A DNA stretch of 64,000 nt from an uncultured Dorea sp. (GCA_900550865.1 URTM01000006.1:1-64000), one strand, 5' to 3'; counted from the stretch's first letter, positions 43,874 through 53,700 are shown. The notes: generated from the letters alone by a model not told the origin. Program-made: numbers and translations.

Positions 43874-44983
43874 TTATAAATGCTGTATATATTCAGAGAG
43901 GAAATGTTTTGCCGCTCCGACGGCTGATGCTTCTCTCTTGTAGGAACAATTTTTCAAATAACGTACATCATGTTCAAAACCATTATATGCCATCACTTTT
44001 TCCCCCAGTGGCATCATATACTCTGATAAATAGCCCCCGACTTCTCCTCCAAGTATGATATCCGTGTCATATGCCATTCGCAGATTAGAAATCAGAATAG
44101 CCAGATTATCCAGATACTGATTCCATTTTTCCACAGTCTTTGTATTTTTCTGCTCTACTTTTTCCATAAATTGTTCCAATGTCATTTCCTGCTCTTCATC
44201 AGTCAATGCACTGGCTGCACAATAGGCATCTGCACACCCTGCTTTTCCGCAATAACATTTCTTTCCTCCCGGCACCAGAATCATGTGTCCGAATTCTCCC
44301 GCTTTCTGATTCTGACCAGTCACAAGTTTTCCATTAATGCAGAAAGCACCGCCTAATGTATTGTTGAGTGAAAGATACACTGCATCCTGATATTCATGCA
44401 TATCTTCTGCCATCATCGCAGCATTTGCATCATTTGCAAAATACACCGGATAAGAAAATGCCTGTTCCAGAAAGCTCAGACTGAAATTCTCCAATTGCAA
44501 TGCATGAGATTTCACAACTAATCTGTTCTCCTGATCAATAATACCAGGAATCGAAATTCCGATTCCTAATATCTTTTCTCTGTCTTCTACATCTTTCAGG
44601 AAGTCCTCCACCATTTCAGCAACTTTTAAACAATAAGATGTTTCTGTTGAAAACTTTAAACGCATCCGGACCGTTTTCTCTATTTCATACTGCATGTTCA
44701 GCAATACGATCCCCAGATGATTTGCTGTGATAACTACACCGACTGCATACTTATATGCCGGATTAATTCCTATACGCTTCGCTTTCCGCCCACCGGTAGA
44801 TTCATATTCTCCTATCTCGATGACCATGTTCCGTTCGATCAGTTCATTGACATTAGAAAGTACCGTCGGCATGCTTAAGCTCAGACTCTGCGCCAGCTCT
44901 GCCTTTGATGTAATTTTATTATTTATGATATAGTTTACAATTTTAGATCTTGTAATATTCTTTTTTTCATTTCGTCCTGCCAT
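43874..44983 (-). CDS. ROK-family transcriptional regulator (XylR/NagC type)
   Basis: A 369-residue protein with an N-terminal winged helix (SKAELAQSLSLSMPTVLSNV, wing TGGRKAKR) and a ROK sugar-kinase-like domain. The zinc motif reads CYCGKAGCADAY, close to the family CxCGxxGCxE but with Asp instead of Glu. ROK regulators repress sugar genes until their ligand binds. It stands upstream of the polyol operon on the same strand with a terminator between, so it is its likely regulator. Confidence 0.92.
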   Translation of the reverse strand: MAGRNEKKNITRSKIVNYIINNKITSKAELAQSLSLSMPTVLSNVNELIERNMVIEIGEYESTGGRKAKRIGINPAYKYAVGVVITANHLGIVLLNMQYEIEKTVRMRLKFSTETSYCLKVAEMVEDFLKDVEDREKILGIGISIPGIIDQENRLVVKSHALQLENFSLSFLEQAFSYPVYFANDANAAMMAEDMHEYQDAVYLSLNNTLGGAFCINGKLVTGQNQKAGEFGHMILVPGGKKCYCGKAGCADAYCAASALTDEEQEMTLEQFMEKVEQKNTKTVEKWNQYLDNLAILISNLRMAYDTDIILGGEVGGYLSEYMMPLGEKVMAYNGFEHDVRYLKNCSYKREASAVGAAKHFLSEYIQHL

Positions 44984-45100
44984 ATCAGACCTCTTTTATA
45001 AATTATTTTACAAAAGTATCTTAGTCCTTTTTCGTTATTCTGTAAAGAATAAATATGTTACTTCTAAAAAACTTCTTCCCAACTCACAACAACATAAAAC

Positions 45101-45147
45101 AAGCTACCGGGATAGATACCACTCTTTTTTCTCCATCCCAGTGGCTT
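45101..45147 (-). terminator. Probable terminator of the HAD phosphatase unit
   Basis: AAGCCACTGGGATGG pairs imperfectly with CTATCCCGGTAGCTT on the minus strand, followed by GTTTTATG. It overlaps the stop codon of the HAD gene. Confidence 0.5.
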
Positions 45148-45793
45148 AATTTAATATTCCAATTATATCACTCAACGAATCACAGACCCGATACGTAAGC
45201 TTCCGTATCTCCTCCGTCGGCTGCACAAGATCCGGCACCATGATTACCTGCATGCCCGCCTGATGTGCCGACAGGATTCCTCCCGGAGCGTCTTCAAACG
45301 CCATACAATCTACCGGCGGTATTCCAAGACTTTCACACGCCTTCTGATAGATTTCCGGATCCGGCTTCGCTTTCTTAACCATATCTCCACAGATCACATT
45401 GTCAAAATACGAATCTATTCCGGCCCGGATCAGATTCTTCATAGCATACTCTCTGCTGGAAGATGTTGCTACCGCCATCTTATATCCTTGTGCTTTTCCG
45501 TATGCCAGCAGTTCCTTTGCACCTCTTTTCAGAGGAAGGCCTTCTTTATCCACAATTTTCCAGAAGTTATCCCGTGTCAGTTCTCCAAATTCTTCGAATG
45601 GAAAATCTTCCCTGATATATTTTTTGAAATATACATTCCGGCCCGCACGGTTCATTCCAAGTGTGTGATAGATGACGTCCCCCATATGTGGGATTCCAAG
45701 TTCATCACCGGATATCTCCCAGGAACGCTGTACGATCCGCTCGGAATCGAATAGCAGGCCATCCATATCAAATATAAATGCTTTTATATCCAT
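45146..45793 (-). CDS. HAD-superfamily phosphatase / beta-phosphoglucomutase-like
   Basis: A 215-residue protein with HAD motif I FIFDMDGLLFDSE (nucleophile and acid Asp), motif II VATSSS, motif III Lys in VKKAKPDPEIY, and motif IV FEDAPGGI. A helical cap follows motif I as in sugar-phosphate phosphatases and phosphoglucomutases. The ATG at 45793 is 1 bp after the stop of the 53-residue gene, so translation is probably coupled; no separate ribosome site is seen. Substrate unknown. Confidence 0.88.
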   Translation of the reverse strand: MDIKAFIFDMDGLLFDSERIVQRSWEISGDELGIPHMGDVIYHTLGMNRAGRNVYFKKYIREDFPFEEFGELTRDNFWKIVDKEGLPLKRGAKELLAYGKAQGYKMAVATSSSREYAMKNLIRAGIDSYFDNVICGDMVKKAKPDPEIYQKACESLGIPPVDCMAFEDAPGGILSAHQAGMQVIMVPDLVQPTEEIRKLTYRVCDSLSDIIGILN

Positions 45794-45794
45794 T

Positions 45795-45956
45795 TTAAAA
45801 CTCAATGCCTCTTCCAAGTGCATCCTTCAGATAATCTGCAACTTCTTCTAATTTATGTACGGCCTCCATCTTCTCTTCGAATTCATCCCCGATGGATTCC
45901 TTATTAATGAGTGCCTGCTGTATCTTCTTTACATCTTTAATTAAATTCTCTGTCAT
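45795..45956 (-). CDS. Small hypothetical protein (53 aa), coupled to the HAD phosphatase
   Basis: The ATG at 45956 has a good ribosome site, GGGAGGTTTTTGAT. The predicted protein (MTENLIKDVKKIQQ...) is charged and helical with no membrane segment or known motif. It is 1 bp upstream of the HAD gene. The strong ribosome site and tight coupling support it as real. Function unknown. Confidence 0.65.
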   Translation of the reverse strand: MTENLIKDVKKIQQALINKESIGDEFEEKMEAVHKLEEVADYLKDALGRGIEF

Positions 45957-46071
45957 ATCAAAAACCTCCCTTTCACTGCTTATCAGGAAATTTACTTTCC
46001 GATGATCGATTAACCTCAATGTATATATCAGTATTATAACACAAAACTTTTTACTATTCTCTGAAATCATG

Positions 46072-47052
46072 TTACAATTTAATTAATTTTTGCAAATTAT
46101 TATCTTTTTCCCAAATTTGTTCATGCATCATTCGTACGAATTCTTCCATTACACGTGTTTTATATTTGTGTGTCTTGTAATAGAAGAATACTTTTCTCTT
46201 TGCTTCTTCCCCATCTAATTTGTAATACACCAAATTTTCAAATGTCGGGAGCTGGCTTACCAGGATATCACTGATGAATGTTGCTCCAAGCTGTGTAGAC
46301 GAAGCCATATAAGCCGTCGACTGCTGGTTGAATTCCAGCACGATATTTGGCCTGAATCCAACCTCCCGGCACAGCCTGTCACCTCTGGTTCTGGTATCAT
46401 TTCCCTGTGTCAGCATAATGAACGGAAGCTCTGCGAATCTTTCAAGCGGAACTGCCGGATACTTCTGACTCAGATACTTTTTACTCTTGATATTCTCATA
46501 AGAAAGCTGATATTCTTTCAGTTTCTCATTCACAGAAAAATGTTTCGGAACCGCAAGTAATATATTTTCTTCGCAATATAATTCTTTATTATACAAAATG
46601 CTGTCATAGTGATAATTATCAATGACAAAATCCAGCGCATTACTGCCCAGCATTTCTTCCAGCTCGGCTGTATTCCCCTCGATCAGCTGAATATGTACAT
46701 CCGGAAATTTCTGATTAAATTGGGTGATCAGAGACGGTACTACATATGCGGCAAACAGCGTACTCGCTCCCACTGCAAGATTCCCGGTCTTCAGCCCCGC
46801 CAGGTCATTGATGTAATTCTCTACCCGCTGTTCGATCTGGGTAATCTCCTCCGCTGCCTCGATATATACTTTTCCAACCTCTGTAAGCTGGAGTGGTGTT
46901 GTACTTCTGTCAAATAACGGTTCTCCGATAGTCTCTTCAATCTTTTTGATCCTTGCACTCAAAGACGGCTGACTGATGTACAGATTCTGCGCCGCTTTGG
47001 TAAAACTTCTTTCTTTATATACTTCATAAACATATTTTTTCCATACAAACAT
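46072..47052 (-). CDS. LysR-family transcriptional regulator
   Basis: A 326-residue LTTR. The N-terminal winged helix has RSFTKAAQNLYISQPSLSAR and PLFDRSTTPLQLTEVG. A linker helix and a periplasmic-binding-like effector domain follow (about 95-300). It is divergent from an AlaA-like aminotransferase, and LTTR-like dyads lie in the shared 210-bp region, so it probably regulates that gene and itself. Ligand unknown. Confidence 0.92.
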   Translation of the reverse strand: MFVWKKYVYEVYKERSFTKAAQNLYISQPSLSARIKKIEETIGEPLFDRSTTPLQLTEVGKVYIEAAEEITQIEQRVENYINDLAGLKTGNLAVGASTLFAAYVVPSLITQFNQKFPDVHIQLIEGNTAELEEMLGSNALDFVIDNYHYDSILYNKELYCEENILLAVPKHFSVNEKLKEYQLSYENIKSKKYLSQKYPAVPLERFAELPFIMLTQGNDTRTRGDRLCREVGFRPNIVLEFNQQSTAYMASSTQLGATFISDILVSQLPTFENLVYYKLDGEEAKRKVFFYYKTHKYKTRVMEEFVRMMHEQIWEKDNNLQKLIKL

Positions 47053-47114
47053 ACACGTAACCTCTCATATCCTGCTATCATCTGCTTCCCCTTTTCACAC
47101 AACAGCTATAGTCA

Positions 47115-47228
47115 GACTCTTATAATTGTTATAACACTATAAGTATTGGATTCTCTGTCCACACGGACGTATCATTATATCAACGAAACAATTATTCCAA
47201 TATGAATTTTGGGGTTTATTGGAATAAT
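47115..47228. promoter_or_regulatory. LysR-type dyads and a 12-bp inverted repeat upstream of the aminotransferase
   Basis: CTTATA...TATAAG (13-bp spacer, about 47119-47143) overlaps TTATAATTGTTATAA (47120-47134), matching the T-N11-A style of LTTR sites. Nearer the gene ATTATTCCAATA (47191-47202) and its exact complement (47217-47228) flank 14 bp. The second dyad is 34 bp before the ATG and may be an operator or an mRNA hairpin. Confidence 0.55.
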
Positions 47229-47262
47229 AAAGATAAAATAATAAAAAGCGGGGAATAAAATT

Positions 47263-48480
47263 ATGAAACCAATCGTACGCGCCGAGCGCATGAAACCAGT
47301 ACACTCTGATATCCGTGGTCCATTATTCGTAGAAGCCATGAAACGACAGAAACAGGGAATCGATATCTTAAAATTAAATACCGGGAATCCTGCAACCTTT
47401 GGATTTGGGCTGCCTGACAGCATCAAAAATGCGTTGATGGAACACATGCAGGACGGTGTTGGCTACTGTGACTTCAAGGGAATGCCACAGGCAAGACAGG
47501 CAATCTGTGATTATGAGACCAGTAAAGGAATCAAAGGTATCACGCCGGATGACGTATTTATCGGTAATGGTGTCAGCGAAGTTGTATCGTTCGCTTTAAC
47601 ACCTTTATTAAATGACGGAGATGAAGTCTTAGTTCCTTCTCCTAGTTACTCCCTCTGGGGTAATTCCGTATATCTCGAAGACGGTAAACCAGTCTTCTAT
47701 ACCTGTGACGAAAAGGCCAGCTGGTATCCGGACATTCAGGATATCCGTTCCAAAATCACAGATAAGACAAAAGCAATCGTTATCATCAATCCGAACAATC
47801 CGACCGGTGTTCTCTATCCGAAGGAAATCCTTCTCGAGATCATCCAAGTTGCAAGAGAATTCGGCCTTCTGATCTTCGCAGATGAGATCTATGACCGTCT
47901 CGTTATGGATGGCAAACAGCACATCTCTCTTGCTTCACTGACAGAGGATGTTCCGGTTATTACTTTAAATGGACTCTCCAAGTCACACTGTCTGTGCGGA
48001 TACCGCTGCGGATGGATGGTCATCAGTGGCCCAAGAGAACTGACCGAAGATTACAGACAAGGCATCATCCAGTTAACCTCTCTGCGTCTGTGTGCCAATA
48101 CCATGGCGCAGATCGTCATCCCGGCAGCTCTTGATGATATGGAGACACCTGCTTCTATGGTCCGCCCAGGCGGCAGAATCTATGAACAGCGTGAAGCAAC
48201 CGTTCGGGAACTTGAGAAGATCGACGGTCTGTCATTTGTAAAAAATGACGGTGCATTCTATATCTTCCCGAAACTGGATGTGAAGAAATTTAACATTACC
48301 AATGACAAACAGTTTGCTCATGACCTGCTGGATGCTACCAATATCCTGCTCGTTCCTGGAAGTGGATTCGACTGGAAAGATCCAGATCATTTCCGTATCG
48401 TCATGCTTCCGCAGGCAGATGTCTTAAGTGATGCGATCCGCCGGATGGGAACATTCCTTGACGGATATAAGCAGAAATAA
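47263..48480 (+). CDS. Class I aminotransferase, AlaA-like (glutamate-pyruvate transaminase)
   Basis: A 405-residue fold-type I PLP enzyme. Motifs: LKLNTGNPATFGFGLPD, GYCDFKGMPQARQAI, IGNGVSEVVSFAL, INPNNPTGVLYPKE, FADEIYDRLVMDG, and the PLP Lys in NGLSKSHCLCGYR. The N-terminal and GYCD patterns are those of AlaA/YfbQ, which makes alanine from pyruvate and glutamate. It is monocistronic, divergent from a LysR regulator. A related keto-acid specificity is possible. Confidence 0.9.
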   Translation: MKPIVRAERMKPVHSDIRGPLFVEAMKRQKQGIDILKLNTGNPATFGFGLPDSIKNALMEHMQDGVGYCDFKGMPQARQAICDYETSKGIKGITPDDVFIGNGVSEVVSFALTPLLNDGDEVLVPSPSYSLWGNSVYLEDGKPVFYTCDEKASWYPDIQDIRSKITDKTKAIVIINPNNPTGVLYPKEILLEIIQVAREFGLLIFADEIYDRLVMDGKQHISLASLTEDVPVITLNGLSKSHCLCGYRCGWMVISGPRELTEDYRQGIIQLTSLRLCANTMAQIVIPAALDDMETPASMVRPGGRIYEQREATVRELEKIDGLSFVKNDGAFYIFPKLDVKKFNITNDKQFAHDLLDATNILLVPGSGFDWKDPDHFRIVMLPQADVLSDAIRRMGTFLDGYKQK

Positions 48481-48512
48481 TATGAACATCAGCCATCCTT
48501 AAATAGTACATA

Positions 48513-48590
48513 GATAAAATACATTCCCGGTAAAAATCCAATCTCTCTTTTTTCGTCGATTTTTCAGTTATCCGGGAATGTATTTTTATC
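48513..48590. terminator. Bidirectional terminator between the aminotransferase and YitT genes
   Basis: GATAAAATACATTCCCGG and CCGGGAATGTATTTTTATC pair almost fully around about 40 nt. T-rich tails occur on both sides. Confidence 0.75.
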
Positions 48591-49434
48591 TGCTTTTCAC
48601 TGTATTCCAGGCTCCGACTACTTCATTTACGGTACTGACTGTCACAAATGCATGTTCATCTGTTTCGTGGATGAAAGATAATAATTTTCCATATTCATTC
48701 TTTTCTAATATCGTTACAACTTCTACATGTTCTGCATGATCCAGGCCGCCATATGCCGGGTAAATCGTCGCACCTCTGCGTAATTCCTTCACAATATAAT
48801 TCTGAATTTTTTCATGCTCCTTTGAAAGAATGGATACTTTCTTACGCACATGGAATCCATCACAGAACCGGTCTAATACCTGTCCATAGATCAACGTACC
48901 GACAAGACTTATTACCATTGTCTCCCGATCATATACAAAGATCGCCGTCATAGATATGAGCACACCTATGATCGTAATGCTCTGTCCTATTTTGAATCCC
49001 AGATACTTATTGATCAGCTTCGCAACAATATCAATTCCTCCGCTGGATGCATTCATGTTAAATAAGACGGCCTGTCCGGCACCAACCACGATCATAAAGC
49101 ATACCAGATCGATCACGATATTCCCGGACAAGGATTCCACATGCGGAGTCAATATTTCAAAAATTCTCAGATACATCGGAAGCATAAGTGATGCAAGAAC
49201 GGTCTTTACACCGAATTCCCTGCCGATAAAAATATACCCGATGACCAACAGTATCATATTCAAGGCAAAGGTAATTGCCGATACCGGTAACGGAATGATC
49301 TTTACCAGAACAAGAACAAGTCCTGACAGACTTCCAAGCACCAGATTATTTGGCATCATTTCATAATATACAGCTGCCGACATTAAGAACATGCCGCCCA
49401 GCATCATAATAAATTCTTTTTTTGTTATCTTCAT
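48586..49434 (-). CDS. YitT-family membrane protein (DUF161 + DUF2179)
   Basis: A 282-residue protein with five to six membrane helices in two DUF161 units and a cytosolic C-terminal DUF2179 domain (about 215-280) containing RRGATIYPAYGG. GGIDIVAKLINK is a family hallmark. Function not established. The ATG at 49434 is chosen (AAGGAAG upstream); the 11 codons before it are leader. Confidence 0.9.
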   Translation of the reverse strand: MKITKKEFIMMLGGMFLMSAAVYYEMMPNNLVLGSLSGLVLVLVKIIPLPVSAITFALNMILLVIGYIFIGREFGVKTVLASLMLPMYLRIFEILTPHVESLSGNIVIDLVCFMIVVGAGQAVLFNMNASSGGIDIVAKLINKYLGFKIGQSITIIGVLISMTAIFVYDRETMVISLVGTLIYGQVLDRFCDGFHVRKKVSILSKEHEKIQNYIVKELRRGATIYPAYGGLDHAEHVEVVTILEKNEYGKLLSFIHETDEHAFVTVSTVNEVVGAWNTVKSR

Positions 49435-49465
49435 TTCATTCTTCCTTAATTCAATATTTCTGCAC

Positions 49466-49510
49466 AAAGATGTACTCCTCTTTTTTGTAGAAAGAGGAGT
49501 ACATCTTTTT
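49466..49510 (-). terminator. Terminator of the POT transporter gene
   Basis: AAAGATGTACTCCTCTTT and its complement form a stem of about 17 bp, with T-runs in both directions. Confidence 0.75.
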
Positions 49511-49586
49511 CTGAAGGGTGTCTATGCCAAAATCTGTTTCAGGCATATCTATACAATTATTATTGGTTTTATTCAGCACCCGGCGG

Positions 49587-50936
49587 TTAGTCCACCAGCG
49601 CCGATAATTTCTTGTCCAGCGCTATCATGATGAATGCTGCCACGAATGATACAACTGCAACTCCGATACATGCTGTTTTGAATTCAAGATTCCCGCCAAA
49701 CAACAGTCCATATACCGGGCCATAACTCTTTGCTGCGATAAATGTCGCAAATCCCCATACCGACATCATGACAGCCAGATAACGGCTCGGTGAATATTTA
49801 CTGATGAAGGAGTGTCCCAGTGGCGAGAAGAACATCTCTCCCATTGTCAGAAGGAATGCGAATACGATCAGCCATAACACACTTGCCTTTTCCCCACCGC
49901 GCATGATGTCAATTGCTGCGTAGAAGAGATATCCGACACCGATGATCGCGATTCCAAGTCCGGTCTTTCTGAACAGACTCATATCCCCCTGTGGTCTTGC
50001 CGCCAGTTTCTTCCATAATGCTGCTGTTACAGGTCCCAGGATAACACAGAACAGTGAGTTGGCTGCATCAAACCATGTAGACGGTACCTGATAACCTGCT
50101 ACTACCCAGTCCATATTCTCTGCCCAGTAGAAATATACCGGCATATATCCCAGATACCAGAAGATCCAGAATACGATAGAGAATAACGAAGCTACAAAGA
50201 TTGCACCAATACGTTTCTTCTCGATCGTTGTAAGCGGCTGCTTTGTTCCTGTCTCTTCTTTTTTCTTTGCCTCTGCTGCTTTTTCTTCTTCTGTCAGAGT
50301 CTTCTTGAATGGAAGCTTTCCGAGGTCACCTAAGAATCTCCAGCACACAAAGATATACCAGAGTCCTCCGAGAACCATCATCAATGCTGCCATCTTAAAG
50401 CATGGTGCAAATCCAAGCACACCATCTTTTGCAAATACATCCTTATACAGGATTCCCACCAGGAATGTTCCGATGAATGCTCCTACATTTACCAGTGTAT
50501 AACGCATCGAAAATGCCGGGTCCATCTGTGATTTGTCCGTGATAACACGTCCGATGATCGCACCATTTTTGAATAATGCAAGTCCCAGACTTACCAGGAA
50601 GATCATCGCATATACTCCGACGGAACTCTTTGCGATTCCTCCGGTGAAATATCCTGCCGCAGCAATAAACATACCAACCGGTGTTGTATATCTCGCACCG
50701 ATATACTTATCTACGATCACTGCCCCAAACAGTGGAAGCAGATAAGAAAATGCAGTCAGGTTTGACTGCATGTTGGCAGCCACTGTATCCGAAAGTCCGA
50801 GTCCTCCGGTTGCAACCGAAGCAGTTACAAAAATCAAAATCAGCGAACGTCCCAGATAATATGCCAGACGTTCAAAAATCTCTGTACAGGCACATACCCA
50901 AAACGCTGCCGGGAAGCCTTTCTTTTTTGTCTCCAT
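49587..50936 (-). CDS. POT-family proton-coupled peptide transporter
   Basis: A 449-residue MFS-fold protein with 12 or more helices. The POT signature is seen in EIFERLAYYLGRS (ExxER and YY). A long Lys/Glu-rich cytoplasmic loop near residue 210-245 splits the two halves. POT proteins import di- and tripeptides with H+. The next gene on the same strand is an M18 aminopeptidase, so imported peptides can be hydrolysed at once. Confidence 0.9.
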   Translation of the reverse strand: METKKKGFPAAFWVCACTEIFERLAYYLGRSLILIFVTASVATGGLGLSDTVAANMQSNLTAFSYLLPLFGAVIVDKYIGARYTTPVGMFIAAAGYFTGGIAKSSVGVYAMIFLVSLGLALFKNGAIIGRVITDKSQMDPAFSMRYTLVNVGAFIGTFLVGILYKDVFAKDGVLGFAPCFKMAALMMVLGGLWYIFVCWRFLGDLGKLPFKKTLTEEEKAAEAKKKEETGTKQPLTTIEKKRIGAIFVASLFSIVFWIFWYLGYMPVYFYWAENMDWVVAGYQVPSTWFDAANSLFCVILGPVTAALWKKLAARPQGDMSLFRKTGLGIAIIGVGYLFYAAIDIMRGGEKASVLWLIVFAFLLTMGEMFFSPLGHSFISKYSPSRYLAVMMSVWGFATFIAAKSYGPVYGLLFGGNLEFKTACIGVAVVSFVAAFIMIALDKKLSALVD

Positions 50937-51028
50937 ATTCTTTTCCCCACTTTTTTCTAAATTCAGTCCTTATCTTTTATGTACTTTTATTTTCTCTTCC
51001 TTATTTTGTACATATATCCTTGTCTGTC

Positions 51029-52429
51029 TTATTTTATATCTTTCAAGAATGCTTTATATCCTCTGTAAGCTTCATAAATATCAGCCTTACTTGTCACCTC
51101 ATACGGTGCATGCATAGAAAGCACAGCAACACCGCTGTCAATGACATTCATGCCATAATTTGCCATGATATATGCGATGGTTCCGCCGCCCCCAAGATCG
51201 ACTCTTCCCATCTCCGCTGTCTGGAATCCGACTTCGTTATTGTCTAATACCTGACGCACTTTTGCGATATATTCTGCATTGGCATCGTTACTGTTATTCT
51301 TTCCGCGGCTTCCGGTAAATTTATTAAACACCAGACCTCTTCCAAAGTATGCTGTATTCTTTTTCTCAAATGCATCTGCATACAATGGATCAAATGCTGC
51401 ACTTACATCAGAAGAAAGCATATAAGAATTTCTCAGAGCTCTTCTGACTTTTAATGGATTGCCATCTTCGGTAAGTGCCATCAGTTCTGCCACATAATCT
51501 TCAAAGAATCTGGAATGCATACCTGTTGCCCCAACGCTTCCGATCTCTTCTTTATCTACCAGAATACAACAGGTTGTTCTTTCCGGATTCTCTGTTTCCA
51601 GCATTGCAAATAATGAAGTAAAGGCACAGACTCTGTCATCCTGTCCATATCCGAGCACCATACTTCTGTCCAGTCCGCAGTCTCTTGCCTTTCCTGCCGG
51701 CACGATCTCCAGTTCTGCTGAGAGGAAATCTTCCTCTTCCATATCAAGATTCTCCTTCAGGAACTGTACTACGGCTGCCTTTACCAGCTCTTTTTCTTCT
51801 TTCTCTAACTCATCATTGCCTGTAAGCGGCTTTGTTGCAACGAGGATATCCAATCCTTCTCCTTCGACTACCACGCCCGCCTTCTTCTCAATTTGCTGCT
51901 GTGACAGATGGATCAGAAGATCTGAAATCACAAGTACCGGATCATCTTCCTTTTCCCCAATAATAATGTCCTGCACTGTTCCGTCTTTTTTTGCAATCGT
52001 TCCATGGATTGCAAGCGGAATTGTAACCCACTGATATTTCTTGATTCCACCATAGTAATGCGTATCCAGATATGCCATATCACTATCTTCATATAATGGA
52101 TTCTGCTTTACATCTATTCTTGGTGAATCAATATGTGCTCCAAGGATATTCATACCTTCTTCTAACGGTTTCTTACCGAGCTGGAACATTACAAACGCTT
52201 TCCCCATGCAGTCTGCATATACCTTATCCCCGGCTTTTAAAGTGGTTCCCTCGGAAATACAATCTTTCAGATTCTTATATCCCCATGTATCTGCCATCTT
52301 CTTTCCAAGCTTTACACATTCACGCTCTGTCTTTCCGATATCCAGACACTCTTTATAGCGGACACTCAGCTCTTCTAATTCTTTCTGCTGAATTTCTGTG
52401 TATTCTTTCCACATATTTTTTCGCTGCAT
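51029..52429 (-). CDS. M18 aminopeptidase (first copy)
   Basis: A 466-residue metallo-aminopeptidase. Zinc-site motifs: GAHIDSPR, DKEEIGSVGATGM, SSDVSAAFDP, and HAPYEV near the end. The start at 52429 follows GGAGGAGCGAAAAA. M18 enzymes cut N-terminal, often acidic, residues from peptides in the cytosol. It lies 92 bp before the POT gene, with no obvious terminator between, so the two may be co-transcribed. Confidence 0.93.
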   Translation of the reverse strand: MQRKNMWKEYTEIQQKELEELSVRYKECLDIGKTERECVKLGKKMADTWGYKNLKDCISEGTTLKAGDKVYADCMGKAFVMFQLGKKPLEEGMNILGAHIDSPRIDVKQNPLYEDSDMAYLDTHYYGGIKKYQWVTIPLAIHGTIAKKDGTVQDIIIGEKEDDPVLVISDLLIHLSQQQIEKKAGVVVEGEGLDILVATKPLTGNDELEKEEKELVKAAVVQFLKENLDMEEEDFLSAELEIVPAGKARDCGLDRSMVLGYGQDDRVCAFTSLFAMLETENPERTTCCILVDKEEIGSVGATGMHSRFFEDYVAELMALTEDGNPLKVRRALRNSYMLSSDVSAAFDPLYADAFEKKNTAYFGRGLVFNKFTGSRGKNNSNDANAEYIAKVRQVLDNNEVGFQTAEMGRVDLGGGGTIAYIMANYGMNVIDSGVAVLSMHAPYEVTSKADIYEAYRGYKAFLKDIK

Positions 52430-52588
52430 TTTTTCGCTCCTCCTTTTTCCTTCGCAGTCTTTCTATAAAAATAGTATCTCCGTTCACAGAATATATCCAA
52501 CAAGAAAAGCGCATGTGCTATAAGAAAATCTTATATTTTTTATTGTTCTGTCAAATATAAAATGTGTATTTTCTCCTTATAAAATCGC

Positions 52589-52627
52589 AAAAAATTATCG
52601 ATCGTTTTTCACAATCGATAATTTTTT
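52589..52627 (-). terminator. Intrinsic terminator of the LysR gene at 52.6 kb
   Basis: AAAAAATTATCGAT and its exact complement form a 14-bp stem around about 11 nt; the T-run is part of the right arm on the minus strand. Confidence 0.85.
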
Positions 52628-52628
52628 C

Positions 52629-53498
52629 TTATGAGTTCACTACATTTTCAATTTCTTCCAGAATCTCTTTTACTTTCTTTTTGTTTCTTTTTTTTCTGTA
52701 GAATGCTTTGATCACGCACTCTCCGTCATATCCCGGAAGCAAAAGCATATCTCCATCACTATAGGAGAAATACTGACTGTCTGCCAGTGCATATCCGTCG
52801 TTAAATTCTACCTTTAACTTCATGGTATCCACATTATCAACTAATTCTATTCCTTGTGTAAGCAACTGTGGATCATTCTTTTGTCCATTCATCATACTGC
52901 ATAAATATGACTTTGTTCCATATCTGGTATAACGCTCAAGATCCTTTGCTTTAAACTCCGGCTGCTCATTTATCGATGATTCCAGTCCGATATATGCCCC
53001 GATCCGGCTGGATAGCAGCGGCTTTTCTCCGATTTCATCCGGCTGCTCCAACTCATTCAGTCCGTATCCAATATAAATATCCAATGTATTTTCTCTCAGC
53101 ATCCGGCTGCCTATGTAAGAATCCAGTTTACTGAAACGGAAGTCTGCTTCGGAATGCTTATCATTAATCATCTTCTGCATCTTTGCCCAGAACAATTTGT
53201 TGATAGAACTGTCGATTCCGATACGGACCACGCTGCTTTCTTTATATCTTTCTATCTCATGCAGCATCTGTTCGTGCGTCTGCACCATCTCCCTGGCATA
53301 CGCATAGACAATCTCTCCTAATTCTGTCAGGCAGATCTCACCATTGCCCCTCTCCAGCAGGGTACCTCCCGCCATTTTTTCCAAAGAGGCGATCTGCTGG
53401 CTTACTGCCGTCTGTGTTACATAATTTCTTGCTCCGGCCTTTGTAAAGCTCTTAAGTTCCACTACATCCAAAAAATATTTATATTTCCAAAGACTCAT
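52629..53498 (-). CDS. LysR-family transcriptional regulator (peptide-use region)
   Basis: A 289-residue LTTR: the winged helix has KSFTKAGARNYVTQTAVSQQ and ASLEKMAGGTLLERGNGEICLTELG. The effector domain (about 90-285) ends in a Lys-rich stretch (FYRKKRNKKKVKE). It is on the same strand as, and upstream of, the M18/POT genes but has its own terminator. A palindrome ATTGTCGACAAT lies 65 bp upstream and may be bound by the neighbouring GntR protein. Confidence 0.9.
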   Translation of the reverse strand: MSLWKYKYFLDVVELKSFTKAGARNYVTQTAVSQQIASLEKMAGGTLLERGNGEICLTELGEIVYAYAREMVQTHEQMLHEIERYKESSVVRIGIDSSINKLFWAKMQKMINDKHSEADFRFSKLDSYIGSRMLRENTLDIYIGYGLNELEQPDEIGEKPLLSSRIGAYIGLESSINEQPEFKAKDLERYTRYGTKSYLCSMMNGQKNDPQLLTQGIELVDNVDTMKLKVEFNDGYALADSQYFSYSDGDMLLLPGYDGECVIKAFYRKKRNKKKVKEILEEIENVVNS

Positions 53499-53563
53499 TT
53501 TGCATACTTCCTTCCGATGACTGCTTCAGATGATATATTTTTCTTTCCTCTCTTTTATGCTTT

Positions 53564-53575
53564 ATTGTCGACAAT
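53564..53575. promoter_or_regulatory. Palindrome ATTGTCGACAAT, candidate GntR site 1
   Basis: A perfect 12-bp palindrome upstream of the LysR gene. Nearly the same sequence (AATGTCGACAAT, 11 of 12) occurs at 56571-56582, just upstream of the pepT remnant. FCD-type GntR proteins often bind short palindromes with TNGTNNACNA-like cores, and such a regulator is encoded between the two sites. Confidence 0.45.
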
Positions 53576-53700
53576 CGTCAATGAGGTCGAATGTAATATA
53601 CCATATATTTGTATATTTTTCAACATATTACTTATATTTTATATCTCTTTTTGTATTTTATGTACAACATCTGTCATGTTAAAACATACTGTATATTAAA

